Position numbers and translations under genes: made by a program
The notes under the pieces: generated by a model
What the model saw: the letters and a program-made list of their open reading frames with translations, nothing else
What the model was told of the DNA's origin: nothing
Databases searched by the model: none
In this document: positions 1 to 10,000 of the stretch, one piece after another
Layout of the letters: every line of letters begins with the position of its first letter
Numbering within the stretch: the first letter of the stretch is position 1
Assembly (NCBI RefSeq): GCF_002217355.1
Contig: NZ_MUHA01000027.1
Coordinates: 61,109 to 125,108 of the forward strand
Origin: Flavobacterium oncorhynchi
GTDB taxonomy: Bacteria > Bacteroidota > Bacteroidia > Flavobacteriales > Flavobacteriaceae
Length of the DNA stretch: 64,000 nucleotides
Direction of reading: 5' to 3'

Positions 1-23
1 GCTATTAAATAAACCAGACCAAT

Positions 24-1403
24 ATGTTATTTAAAAAAACAATAGTACTATTATCTCTAGCAGGCTTGATCGCTGCCCCGTTTGTGAGTAAGGCTCAAAC
101 CAGTGATCGTCCTAATATTCTAATTATAATGACCGATCAACAGACTGCTGATGCTATGAGTATTGCAGGTAACAAAGATTTACATACCCCTGCAATGGAT
201 AAACTAGCACAAAACGGTGTCCGTTTTACCAGAGCATATTGTGCACAGCCTTTGTGTTCACCATCACGCAGTTCAATTATGAGTGGAAAAATGCCTTTTG
301 AAAATGGTTTCATTGGAAATGCTCCCGAAAAAGACGGACAATGGCCGGAAGAGTTACTTATGATGGGAAAAATTTTCCAAAACGGAGGATATAAAACAGG
401 TTATGTAGGGAAATGGCATCTGCCTGTACCAACTGCAAAGAAAAGTCAGCATGGTTTTGAATATATTGAAAATACTAATTTTCAAGATTATAATGATGCA
501 GCAACCCCATCGTTCTGTGCTCGCTTTATAAAAGAAAACAAAGACAAACCTTTTTTACTTGTTGCTTCTTTTCTAAATCCGCATGACATTTGTGAGTGGG
601 CGCGCCATGAAGATTTAAAAATGAATGTTCTAGAAAAAGCTCCACCCGCAGCGCAATGTCCGCCCTTACCGCTTAACTGGAAAATTCCAGATCATGAACC
701 TAAAATTGTGCGCGAACAGCAAAAGGTAAATCCAGGAACCTATCCAAGTGTAAACTGGACAGAAGATCAATGGCGTCAATACCGCTGGGCTTATAACCGC
801 TTGGTAGAAAAAGTAGATGTTTATATCGAAATGGTTCTCGCTTCTTTGAAAAAATACAATATCGAAAAAAATACCATAATCGTTTTTACAGCGGATCATG
901 GTGATGGTTATGCCGGCCACAGCTGGAATCAAAAACAAATATTATATGAAGAATCAGCAAAAGTACCTTTCATTATTTCGAAAATAGGTCAATGGTCACC
1001 ACGAACTGATGAAATGCTGGTTTGTAACGGAATTGATATTATCCCAACTATCTGTGGATTTACCGGAGTACAAAAACCCAATTATTTAAAAGGAATCGAT
1101 CTTAGCAAAAAAATAGCCAATCCAACGCAAAACCTGCGCGATACTTTGGTTATTGAAACCGATTTTGCCGATAACGAAGATCTTTTAGGCATCAGCGGAC
1201 GCGCTGTAATTTCTAAAGATTTTAAGTATATCGTTTACAATAAAGGCGATTTAAAAGAACAACTATTCAATCTAACCAATGATCCAGGAGAAATTACAAA
1301 TCTAGCCGTTAATTCAGCCTATAAAAAACAGCTGAATGAAATGCGCCGTTATTTAAAACAATGGTGCAAAGAAAACGGAGACACTTTTCAATCTGGGTTA
1401 TAA
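24..1403 (+). CDS. Secreted sulfatase (arylsulfatase family S1)
   Basis: This predicted periplasmic sulfatase would remove sulfate esters from a polysaccharide or its oligosaccharides. An N-terminal signal peptide (about residues 1-24, ending near SKAQ) is followed by the alkaline-phosphatase-type fold beginning RPNILIIMTDQQ, with metal-binding Asp residues. The sulfatase signature is C78-S-P-S-R82; Cys78 should be converted to formylglycine. A second metal site lies around FTADHGDG. The length of 459 aa is normal for family S1. The gene ends 15 bp before a heparinase-like lyase and is probably in the same operon, which suggests a sulfated glycan as substrate. The subfamily and the sulfate position removed cannot be read from the sequence. 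The first 23 bases of the window appear to be the end of an upstream spacer. Confidence 0.93.
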   Translation: MLFKKTIVLLSLAGLIAAPFVSKAQTSDRPNILIIMTDQQTADAMSIAGNKDLHTPAMDKLAQNGVRFTRAYCAQPLCSPSRSSIMSGKMPFENGFIGNAPEKDGQWPEELLMMGKIFQNGGYKTGYVGKWHLPVPTAKKSQHGFEYIENTNFQDYNDAATPSFCARFIKENKDKPFLLVASFLNPHDICEWARHEDLKMNVLEKAPPAAQCPPLPLNWKIPDHEPKIVREQQKVNPGTYPSVNWTEDQWRQYRWAYNRLVEKVDVYIEMVLASLKKYNIEKNTIIVFTADHGDGYAGHSWNQKQILYEESAKVPFIISKIGQWSPRTDEMLVCNGIDIIPTICGFTGVQKPNYLKGIDLSKKIANPTQNLRDTLVIETDFADNEDLLGISGRAVISKDFKYIVYNKGDLKEQLFNLTNDPGEITNLAVNSAYKKQLNEMRRYLKQWCKENGDTFQSGL

Positions 1404-1418
1404 ACCAAAAACAAGATT

Positions 1419-4109
1419 ATGTTGCATAAAAAAACATTTATGTTATTACTTTTTGTAATCACATTTCAAATATATGGCCAACAGCCGGCGACAATTAAAT
1501 TAACAGCCGAAACACTGCACGGCAGATTTAGAGAATGGGCTTATCCTGCTAATGGAGTAACTATCAATACAAACGCTCCTGCATTGCTATGGCCGGGAAC
1601 AAATGGCGAGAAAAAAATTATGCTGCAAGGAGATATTGGAGATGATTTTACAATCGATCCAAAAATTCACCATGTAGTTTACAAAGTAATGTTGGCTTCA
1701 GATCCTGATTTTAAGCAAAATTTAATCAGCAGTGAAGAGCAAGAATGGGCAATGTATCCGCTGCATCAACCACTGAAATCTGGAAAATGGTATTGGAAAT
1801 ATGGTTATCGTCAGAAAAGCTCCCAAAACTGGGTTTGGTCGCCTTCATATGATTTTATCGTTAATCCAGCAGCTGTAAACAATCCAGTTTCACCTACAGC
1901 CGCCACGGTTTTACAGCGTGTCAGCGGACAGCATCCGAGACTTTGGAATATGAATAAAATAGGTAACGATTTTTACTTAAAAAACCTATCTAATCCTGAA
2001 GCTAAAAAATTTATCGCTTATGCTGAAAAGTTAATGCTGGAGCCTCTTCCCGAAGAAAAACCAAGACGTTACATTGATACAACTGGTAAGTCTGAACTTC
2101 AGAAAAAAATCAATATTGAAGCCATGTATCACGGTTTTGGAGATATGGTAGGTAATCCTGTTCGTAATCTTTGTATTGCTTATCAGCTTACAAAAGACAA
2201 AAGATTCATTTTGGATGCTAAACGCAGAGCATTGAATATTGCCAATATGAACCCAGATGGTTTAGCTACTCGCGATGATTTTACGGGAGGAGCAATATTA
2301 GAAGCCGTTGCATGGTTTTACGATGCTGGATATGAATTTCTAAGCTCTGACGAAAAAACATTCTTAAAATCTGTCATCAAATTACGCGGTGAGCGAATTT
2401 ATCGTCATCTTCCTAATCGCTTTGAAATCAATATTAACGACAATCACATTTGGCAGATTACATTACGAAATTTGGCAATAGGCGCCGTAGCCACTATCGA
2501 CGAAGTACCCGAAGCTAATAAATGGCTGACTTATATTTATGAAGTCTGGTCTGCCCGATTCCCTATTTTAAGTAATAATGACGGCGGATGGCATGAAGGC
2601 AGCGGCTATTTTAAAGTAAACTTTAGATCATTTATTTATTTATCTCAATTATTAGGTGATTTAAGCGGTGTAGATTATTTTCAACTGCCTTGGATGCAAA
2701 ACCTTCCATATTTCCTGCTCTACACACATCCATCGGCAGCCTCATGTATGGCTATGGGTGACATGTGGGAAAAAGAACCTAATATTGCTAAGATAGACGC
2801 TTCATTTGCTGATGCTCTTACGTATAGAATAAACAACCCTTTTCTTAATACTTATGTAGCAGCAATTAAAAAGGATTATCCTAGCTACTTTACAGGAACA
2901 GATGATTTATTGCTTTATCGATTAATAAACTATAAATCAGAACGAAATCTGCCTGAATCGTCATTTAATGAGCTTCCGAAATCACGTTGGTTTAAAGACG
3001 TAGGTATAGCTGCTATGCATGAAAATTTATCTGATTCTTCAAAAAATTTAAGTAGTTATTTCTTTAGCTGTCCTATAGGTTCTTCTGGTCACGGTCATGC
3101 TTCACAAAATGCATTTACAATTAATTATAAAGGCAAAACTATTTTTGGAAGCACTGGCTATTACAGTAATTTTAGTGATCGTCATAACCTTTTAGATTAT
3201 CGAACTTCAAGAGCCTATTCGACTATTTTGGCAGATAGTTTGGGACAGAAAATTGGCGAAAACGGCTATGGCTGGACACCACGTTTTATTACAGGAAAAC
3301 ACATTCAATATGTGTTGGGCGATGCCACAAAAGCTTACGGTCCTATTACAAATGAATTTTGGCTGGATCGTTTTCAAAAAATTAATGTCGTACCAAATGA
3401 AGCAAATGGATACGGAGAACGAAATATTACACTTTATCGCAGACATTATCTACAGTTAGAAGATGGTTATATTGTAATTTATGACGAACTCGAAGCTGAA
3501 AAGCCTGTAAAATGGACTACTCAATTTCAAGTACCTTATTATACAATCGAATCAAAAGAAACAGCCAGCAGCAAACAGCAGAATTTTACCGTAAAAACAG
3601 ATGTAGGTTTAGTCAATACAAGCGTTTTTGCTAATACTGATCTTAAAATGCAAGTGCATGATAAATTTGCCGAAGCAGCCGTAAACTGGAACAAAGTAAC
3701 GGGAGCAGACGGGAAAGTTTTCGAATATAAAAATCAGTGGCATGCAGGAATAACTTCAACGCCAAGTAAAAAAATGCGTTTTCTGACCGTCATAAAAATC
3801 GATGGTAAAGCTGCAGAAGTCATAAAACCTGTCGCACTAAAAAATGGAAACATTCAGCTAAATTTTGGCAGCTGGGAATTATCTGCACAATTAAACAATG
3901 ATGAAGCTCCAATGTTGAATATTAAAAATGAAAAATTAAATTCGGCCTTTAATTACGGTGCTTCTTCTATTAAACTAGGAAAAAAAACGTATCAACATCA
4001 AACCAGCGGAAGCTCAATGCTTGTTGAAACTATCAATAACAAACCAATGCTGCAAGAAGTAATCGATGAATTACCAGATGTTGCAAAATATGATTCTAAA
4101 ACTAAGTAA
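1419..4109 (+). CDS. Heparinase II/III-like polysaccharide lyase with DUF4962-type N-terminus (copy 1)
   Basis: This predicted secreted lyase would cleave uronic-acid polysaccharides by beta-elimination. It has a signal peptide (about 1-20, ending IYGQ), a roughly 450-residue DUF4962-like alpha-toroid region, and a C-terminal heparinase II/III beta-sandwich. H343 (in NDNHIWQ), Y397 (in EGSGYF) and H558 (in GHGHASQN) match in order and spacing the catalytic His202, Tyr257 and His406 of Pedobacter heparinase II. The position equivalent to heparinase II Glu205 is Gln here. At 896 aa it is longer than classical heparinase II (about 770 aa). It is paired in tandem with a close paralog and follows a sulfatase. 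Substrate could be a glycosaminoglycan, ulvan or another sulfated uronan. The lyase fold is a confident call; the substrate is not. Confidence 0.9.
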   Translation: MLHKKTFMLLLFVITFQIYGQQPATIKLTAETLHGRFREWAYPANGVTINTNAPALLWPGTNGEKKIMLQGDIGDDFTIDPKIHHVVYKVMLASDPDFKQNLISSEEQEWAMYPLHQPLKSGKWYWKYGYRQKSSQNWVWSPSYDFIVNPAAVNNPVSPTAATVLQRVSGQHPRLWNMNKIGNDFYLKNLSNPEAKKFIAYAEKLMLEPLPEEKPRRYIDTTGKSELQKKINIEAMYHGFGDMVGNPVRNLCIAYQLTKDKRFILDAKRRALNIANMNPDGLATRDDFTGGAILEAVAWFYDAGYEFLSSDEKTFLKSVIKLRGERIYRHLPNRFEININDNHIWQITLRNLAIGAVATIDEVPEANKWLTYIYEVWSARFPILSNNDGGWHEGSGYFKVNFRSFIYLSQLLGDLSGVDYFQLPWMQNLPYFLLYTHPSAASCMAMGDMWEKEPNIAKIDASFADALTYRINNPFLNTYVAAIKKDYPSYFTGTDDLLLYRLINYKSERNLPESSFNELPKSRWFKDVGIAAMHENLSDSSKNLSSYFFSCPIGSSGHGHASQNAFTINYKGKTIFGSTGYYSNFSDRHNLLDYRTSRAYSTILADSLGQKIGENGYGWTPRFITGKHIQYVLGDATKAYGPITNEFWLDRFQKINVVPNEANGYGERNITLYRRHYLQLEDGYIVIYDELEAEKPVKWTTQFQVPYYTIESKETASSKQQNFTVKTDVGLVNTSVFANTDLKMQVHDKFAEAAVNWNKVTGADGKVFEYKNQWHAGITSTPSKKMRFLTVIKIDGKAAEVIKPVALKNGNIQLNFGSWELSAQLNNDEAPMLNIKNEKLNSAFNYGASSIKLGKKTYQHQTSGSSMLVETINNKPMLQEVIDELPDVAKYDSKTK

Positions 4110-6796
4110 TGAGTACCATGATAAAAAATATAAGTATTTCGATCTTACTAATTCTAAGTGGTAAATTATCTGCGCAGCAACCTGCAGAAATTAAACTCAC
4201 TGCCGAAAAATTACATTCAAGAGTGCGCGAATGGCCATATCCTGTAAACGGAATAACGGTGCCTACAAATGCTCCTGCCCTGCTTTGGCCTGGAACAAAC
4301 GGTAAAGAAATGGTGAAACCAATGGAAAGCGGCAGCGCAATTCCAGAAGATCCAAATATTGGCAACGTTCGATACAAAGTAATGCTGGCAAGTGATAAAA
4401 ACTTTACTAAAGATTTAATTGCGAGTAACGAACAGCGTTGGGCAGTTTATCCTTTGCATCAGGCTTTAAAATCTGGAAAATGGTATTGGAAATATGCTTA
4501 TGCTTTAAAAAAGAGCAATCAATGGACGTGGTCTCCAACTTATGATTTCGTTATCGATTCCAAATATGCAAACCAAAAAGTTTCACCGCCTGTAAACGAA
4601 GTTTTAAAACGAAATGAAGGAGCACATCCCGTTTTGTGGGATATGCGCACAATTGGCGAGGATTTTTACAAAAACAATCTTGATAATCCTGAGGCTAAAA
4701 AGTTTATCGCATACGCGGAAAAATTAATGCTTGCTCCTCTCCCAACCGAGAAACCACAACGTGTAATTGATACAACCGGTAAAAATCCATTAGAAAAAAA
4801 GATCATTATCGAGCGAATGTATCATGGTTTTGGAGATGCCGTTGGTACTCCAGTTCGTAATTTGTGTATTGCTTATCAACTTACTGAAGACAAACGTTTC
4901 ATTTTAGACGCCAAACGCAGAGCCATAAACATTGCTAATATGAATCCTGACGGACTTGCAACAGGCGATGATTTTACGAGCGGTGCAGTACTTGAAGCTT
5001 TAGGCTGGTTTTATGATGCAGGATATGATTTCTTATCACCAGATGAAAAAGAGCTTTTTAAAAACATCATTAAACTTCGATCTAAAAGAGTTTACGATCA
5101 TTTACCAAATCGTTTTGAATTGCACGTAAGTGACAATCACGTCTGGCAGATTACTATGCGAAATCTTGCTATTGCAACTGTTTCGGTAATAAACGATGTG
5201 CCCGAAGCAAAAGAATGGCTTACCTATTTGTATGAAGTATGGTCAGCACGTTTTCCAGTTCTTGGCACAACAGACGGCGGCTGGCATGAAGGGAACGGCT
5301 ATTTTAGAGTTAACTTTAAATCCATTATTTACCTGTCGCAAATGTTTGGCGATTTTAGTGGTGTCGATTATTTCAAATTACCTTGGATGCAGAATCTGCC
5401 TTATTATATGCTTTACACACATCCTAATAAATCGGCAAGTACCGCAATTGGCGATATGTGGGAGAATATTCCTTACATTGTAAAAGGTGAAGCTTGGTTT
5501 GCTGATGCGCTGACTTATAAAATTGATAATCCATATTTAAACTGGTATGTTGACGGAATAAAAAAAGAATATCCATCCTATTATCACGGTACAGATGATT
5601 TCCTGCTTTTCCGTCTTTTAAACTTTAAACCAAACCGAAAATTACCTGTTTCATCTCCTTCAGATTTACCAAAAACACGCAAATTTGGAGACGTGGGAGT
5701 TGTTGCTATGCATGAAGATTTAGCCAACGCCGATAAAACTTTAAGCAGTTATTTATTCAGCAGTCCGTTTGGTTCTTCGGGACATGGACACGCTTCGCAA
5801 AATGCATTTACCATTAACTATAAAGGAAAAGTAATCTTTGGCGGAACGGGTTATTACAGCAATTTCAGTGACAAACACAATCTTTTACATTATAGATCTA
5901 CAAAAGCGTACAACACCATTTTGGCCGACAGTTTAAACCAAAAAATCGGCGAAGAAGGTTACGGATGGATTCCGAGAGCGATCTCAGGAAAACGCATTCA
6001 ATATGCTTTAGGAGACGCCAGCAATGCTTACGGCGAGATTAAAAGCGAATTCTGGCTGAACAGATTCGAACAAATTAAAGTTGTACCAAGCAAAGAAAAC
6101 GGCTACGGAGAATCTGGAGTAACATTGTACAGAAGACACATGCTGCAATTAGAAGGCGGATACATTGTTTTATACGACGAACTGGAAGCTAAAAACCCAG
6201 TTAAATGGACAACACAATTTCATTGTCCCTATTATACTATTGAAGGTCAGAATGCAGAAAAATCAAATCAGCAGCAATTTGTCGTAAAAACTGATTTAGG
6301 AAATGTTACGGCTAATGTATATGCCGAAAGTCCATTAAAAATGGCAGTACACAATCAGTTTTTTGAAGCTGCTGTAAACTGGAATAAAGTTACCGATGAT
6401 GAAGGTAAAATTAAAGATTTTAAAGATCAATGGCATGCTGGAATTACCTCAGAACCTAAACAAAAATTTAGATTTTTGACTATCATTCAAATCAAAGAAG
6501 GTAAAACAGAAGTCATTAAAACCTTATCAAACTTCAATGATTTAAAGCATTTACAAGTGGGAGATTGGGAAATTCTAGCGCAGTTAGACGGTAAAAAAGC
6601 GGCAGCATTACAAGTAATTGGTAAAACCGCAAAATCGGCATTTAGTTTTGGTAATCAATCTTTAGAGTTTGAAGGAAAAAAATATACTCCAAAAATTGCA
6701 GGAAGTTCTGTATTACTAGAAATTTACAATTCTAAAGTAAACAAACAAGAAGTTGTTGACGAATTGCCAGATGCTGCCAAATACGATAAAAATTAA
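4109..6796 (+). CDS. Heparinase II/III-like polysaccharide lyase with DUF4962-type N-terminus (copy 2)
   Basis: This is a tandem paralog of the preceding lyase, with the same architecture, near-identical length (895 aa) and long identical blocks such as SGKWYWKY and MYHGFGD. Its ATG overlaps the previous TAA by one base (TAATG), which indicates translational coupling. A second in-frame ATG at 4118 (MIKNISISILL) gives an equally good signal peptide and may be the true start. The catalytic set is retained: His in SDNHVWQ, Tyr in EGNGYF, and H559/H561 in GHGHASQN, again with Gln in place of the heparinase II Glu205. Both copies are intact, which suggests divergence in cleavage site or substrate decoration rather than simple redundancy. 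No terminator separates it from its partners. Confidence 0.9.
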   Translation: MSTMIKNISISILLILSGKLSAQQPAEIKLTAEKLHSRVREWPYPVNGITVPTNAPALLWPGTNGKEMVKPMESGSAIPEDPNIGNVRYKVMLASDKNFTKDLIASNEQRWAVYPLHQALKSGKWYWKYAYALKKSNQWTWSPTYDFVIDSKYANQKVSPPVNEVLKRNEGAHPVLWDMRTIGEDFYKNNLDNPEAKKFIAYAEKLMLAPLPTEKPQRVIDTTGKNPLEKKIIIERMYHGFGDAVGTPVRNLCIAYQLTEDKRFILDAKRRAINIANMNPDGLATGDDFTSGAVLEALGWFYDAGYDFLSPDEKELFKNIIKLRSKRVYDHLPNRFELHVSDNHVWQITMRNLAIATVSVINDVPEAKEWLTYLYEVWSARFPVLGTTDGGWHEGNGYFRVNFKSIIYLSQMFGDFSGVDYFKLPWMQNLPYYMLYTHPNKSASTAIGDMWENIPYIVKGEAWFADALTYKIDNPYLNWYVDGIKKEYPSYYHGTDDFLLFRLLNFKPNRKLPVSSPSDLPKTRKFGDVGVVAMHEDLANADKTLSSYLFSSPFGSSGHGHASQNAFTINYKGKVIFGGTGYYSNFSDKHNLLHYRSTKAYNTILADSLNQKIGEEGYGWIPRAISGKRIQYALGDASNAYGEIKSEFWLNRFEQIKVVPSKENGYGESGVTLYRRHMLQLEGGYIVLYDELEAKNPVKWTTQFHCPYYTIEGQNAEKSNQQQFVVKTDLGNVTANVYAESPLKMAVHNQFFEAAVNWNKVTDDEGKIKDFKDQWHAGITSEPKQKFRFLTIIQIKEGKTEVIKTLSNFNDLKHLQVGDWEILAQLDGKKAAALQVIGKTAKSAFSFGNQSLEFEGKKYTPKIAGSSVLLEIYNSKVNKQEVVDELPDAAKYDKN

Positions 6797-6982
6797 AAGA
6801 ATAAAGTGTTTTCTTTTTGTTTAAATTTAAAGTTAAATTATCAATAACCTATTAAACACAGAGGGCTATGCGGAAAAATGCCATTTTCTAAAAAACACTC
6901 TGATTTAAAGTATAAAATCTATGTTTCTATGTGTTCAATTTTTTTCACGCAGATTCAACAGATTTTTTGATTCTTTTAATCA
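6797..6982. repeat. Intergenic copy of the ACACATAG inverted repeat plus a CACGCAGATT half-site
   Basis: The spacer between the second lyase and the regulator carries an inverted element. Its left end (TTAAACACAGAGGG..., from 6852) is degenerate. Its right end, CTATGTTTCTATGTGTTCAA (6919-6938), matches the termini of elements at 15934-16080 and 47862-48029. Directly downstream, 6942-6955 reads TTTTCACGCAGATT, a half-copy of another repeat family seen at 34348-34446. No ORF or transposase is present. Confidence 0.7.
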
Positions 6983-7039
6983 ATGACTTTTATTTTAAAG
7001 AAAATAAACACAAACAAAACAATTAAAATTCAAACCTTT

Positions 7040-10000
7040 ATGAAGAAAACGATTCTCCTTTTTACGTTTTTCTACATAACTCTTTTCTCAGTGAAAAGTT
7101 ATGCGCAGGTACAAGATCGCTATTTCCGAACTATTTCGGTTGATAAAGGCTTGTCGCAAAGTTCTGTTTTTGCTATCCAGCAAGATACTTTAGGTTTCAT
7201 TTGGATAGGAACACAAGACGGATTAAATCGTTATGACAGTAAAGGTTTTAAAGTGTATCGACCAATAAAAAACACTAAAAATAGTTTACAATCTTATTTC
7301 ATTCGAAGTTTGTTTACAGATCATAAAGGCCGATTATGGATAGGCGGAAATCAAGGTTTAAGTGTTTATAATTATGATACTGATAACTTTACCAATTACC
7401 AGTTTCCAAAAAGTTTGGGCGAATGGTATATCTCCTCTATTACAGAAGACAGCGAACACCGAATTTGGGCAGCATCAATTACAGGAGAGATTTTTGTTCT
7501 ATCGCCAAAAGACGAAAAATTCACCAATATTAAATTTAAAGCCTCTTCTCACGAAATAAAAGAGATTGCTTACATCAGTTTTTGGCAGCAGCAGCTTCTT
7601 ATAGGCACCGATGTTGGTCTTTTTCAATTGAACCCAAAAACACATCAATTAAAAAAACTGAATTTAGGAATTAACAAACCTTACATCAATAGTGTTTTTG
7701 TAGATAACAAGAACTTATGGATTGCAACAGAAGGTTATGGAGTGATTTTGTATAACGGTCAAAACCGCCAGACTTCTGCGCTTACGCATAGTTCATCATC
7801 AAATAGTATTGCTGATAATAATATTCGTTGTGTGGGTAAAGATACAGAAGGTAATATTTGGTTTGGTACTTTTAGAGGTCTCTCTATTTATAATCAAGCC
7901 GCTAATTCTTTTACAAATTATTATCATCAAATTTCACAGCCGTACACCATTGCTCAAAATTCGGTACGCTGTTTTTTAAAGGATAAGCAAAACGGAATCT
8001 GGCTTGGAACCTACTATGGCGGTATTAATTACTATCATAAAAACGATATAAAGTTTAATATTTTAAGCCAAAACTCGGCTAAGCCATCTTTAAACGATGA
8101 AGTTATTGGCGTAATCAAACAAGATGCTAAAGGAAATTTTTGGATAGGTACCAATGACAAAGGAATAAACTATTGGAACAAAAACGCTGGTACGATCAGT
8201 TATTACTCAAATAGTGAAAACAATCCAAACAGTATAAGTTCTAATAATATTAAAGCCATTGCTTTTGATGATAACGGCAATGTACTTGTTGGTACTCATA
8301 ACGGAGGAATGAATCTTCTTAATCCAAAATCAGGAACAGCACAACGATTTCGCCATGACGAAAAGAATCCCAATAGTATTGCAGGAGATTTAGTGTACGC
8401 TTTGCTGAAAGATTCTAAAGGTCGTATTTGGGTGGGTACAAGGACTGGTTTAGACCAATTTCATCCCGAAACCAAAACTTTTACTCACATTCATTTAGAC
8501 AAAGCAGGAAAACGTTTAACATCAGACGCTGTTACTTTTTTGTTTGAAGACAGTAAAAATCGTATTTGGATAGGAACTACAAACGGAGTTACGCTGTTTT
8601 ATCCTGATGCTCTTTTGTTTGGAAATGTGGGGCACGGAAAACTAAGTGAAGATATTGTCAATTGTATTACTGAAGATCAAAAACACCGAATTTGGATTGG
8701 CACTAGAGAGGGCTTGCGTTTGTATGACGAAAATCAAGAATCTTTTATAAGCTTCAAAGCTCGAAAAGACTTTTTTGAAGAAACCATTTACGGGATTGTT
8801 CCTGATGATGATGGCAATTTATGGATTTCTACCAATCACGGCCTGATCAAATTTAACCCAGACAGCCGTTCTGTTCAAAATTTTGACGAAAGTGACGGAC
8901 TGCAAAACAAACAATTTAACGAATATTCGTTTTGTAAAGCACAAGACGGTATGTTACTTTTTGGCGGTATCAAAGGTATTTCGTACTTCTATCCTGCTAT
9001 GATTAAGCAAAAACCACTGCCTTTAAAACTAAGTTTTACAACACTTGAGGTTTTAAACAAAACGGTTGCGGTAAATGATGAAACCAATATTTTAGAACAA
9101 CACATCGATCAGGTAAAAGAACTCGAAATTGGCTCTGAATACAAGCAGTTCAGTATCTTTTTCAACACATTCAATTACATTTCATCTAATAGAACTTATT
9201 ACTACTATAAACTCGACGGTATCGATAAAGACTGGCAGCGCACAGATCAGCTAAAAGTGAGCTACAGCAATTTACCAGCAGGAAAATACAACTTTCAAAT
9301 CAAAGCTGTTGGTCCAAATGGCGAAATGAGCGCAGTAAGAAGTCTAACAATTGATATTCTTGCACCTTGGTATAAAACGCTTTGGTTTTCGCTGCTTTTA
9401 TTAACCATTATTGGTATTGCTGTTTACATTGGTTTTAAAATTATTAAAGAAAGAATTCAAGCTGAACAACAGTTAAAATTAGAACGAATTGACAAAGAAA
9501 GAGTAAGTTATATCAACCAAGTAAAAATGGATTTCTTTACTAATGTTTCACATGAATTAAGAACGCCGTTAACATTGATTCTGGCTCCTTTAGAGGAATT
9601 ATTAAAAACTCCTTTTGCGGACAAAATATCTAAAAAGAAACACGAACTAATGTTTATTAATGCAAAAAGACTATACAACTTAGTCGACCAGCTTTTTGAG
9701 TTTAGAAAAACCGAAATGGGAACGCGACAACTTAAAGTAGGCAAAGGCGACATTGTTCGTTTTACTCGTGAAATTTATGAGTCATTTAAACCGCTTTCAG
9801 AAAAAAACGACATTCATTTTGCCTTTCATACAAACGAAGAACAGCTTTTATTTTATTTTGATAAAGATGCTATGGAAAAGATTCTGTTCAATCTATTATC
9901 CAATGCTTTCAAATACACCAAAACGGGTCAAAGCATCACGTTGGAATTAGTAAAGAAAAATGAAACTGTAGAAATAAAAGTCGCTGACACGGGGGTTGGA

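Noticed and set aside
6983..7039. N-terminal extension of the HTCS from an upstream ATG
   Set aside because: It would place a lysine-rich stretch before the signal peptide; ATG 7040 gives a normal export signal.
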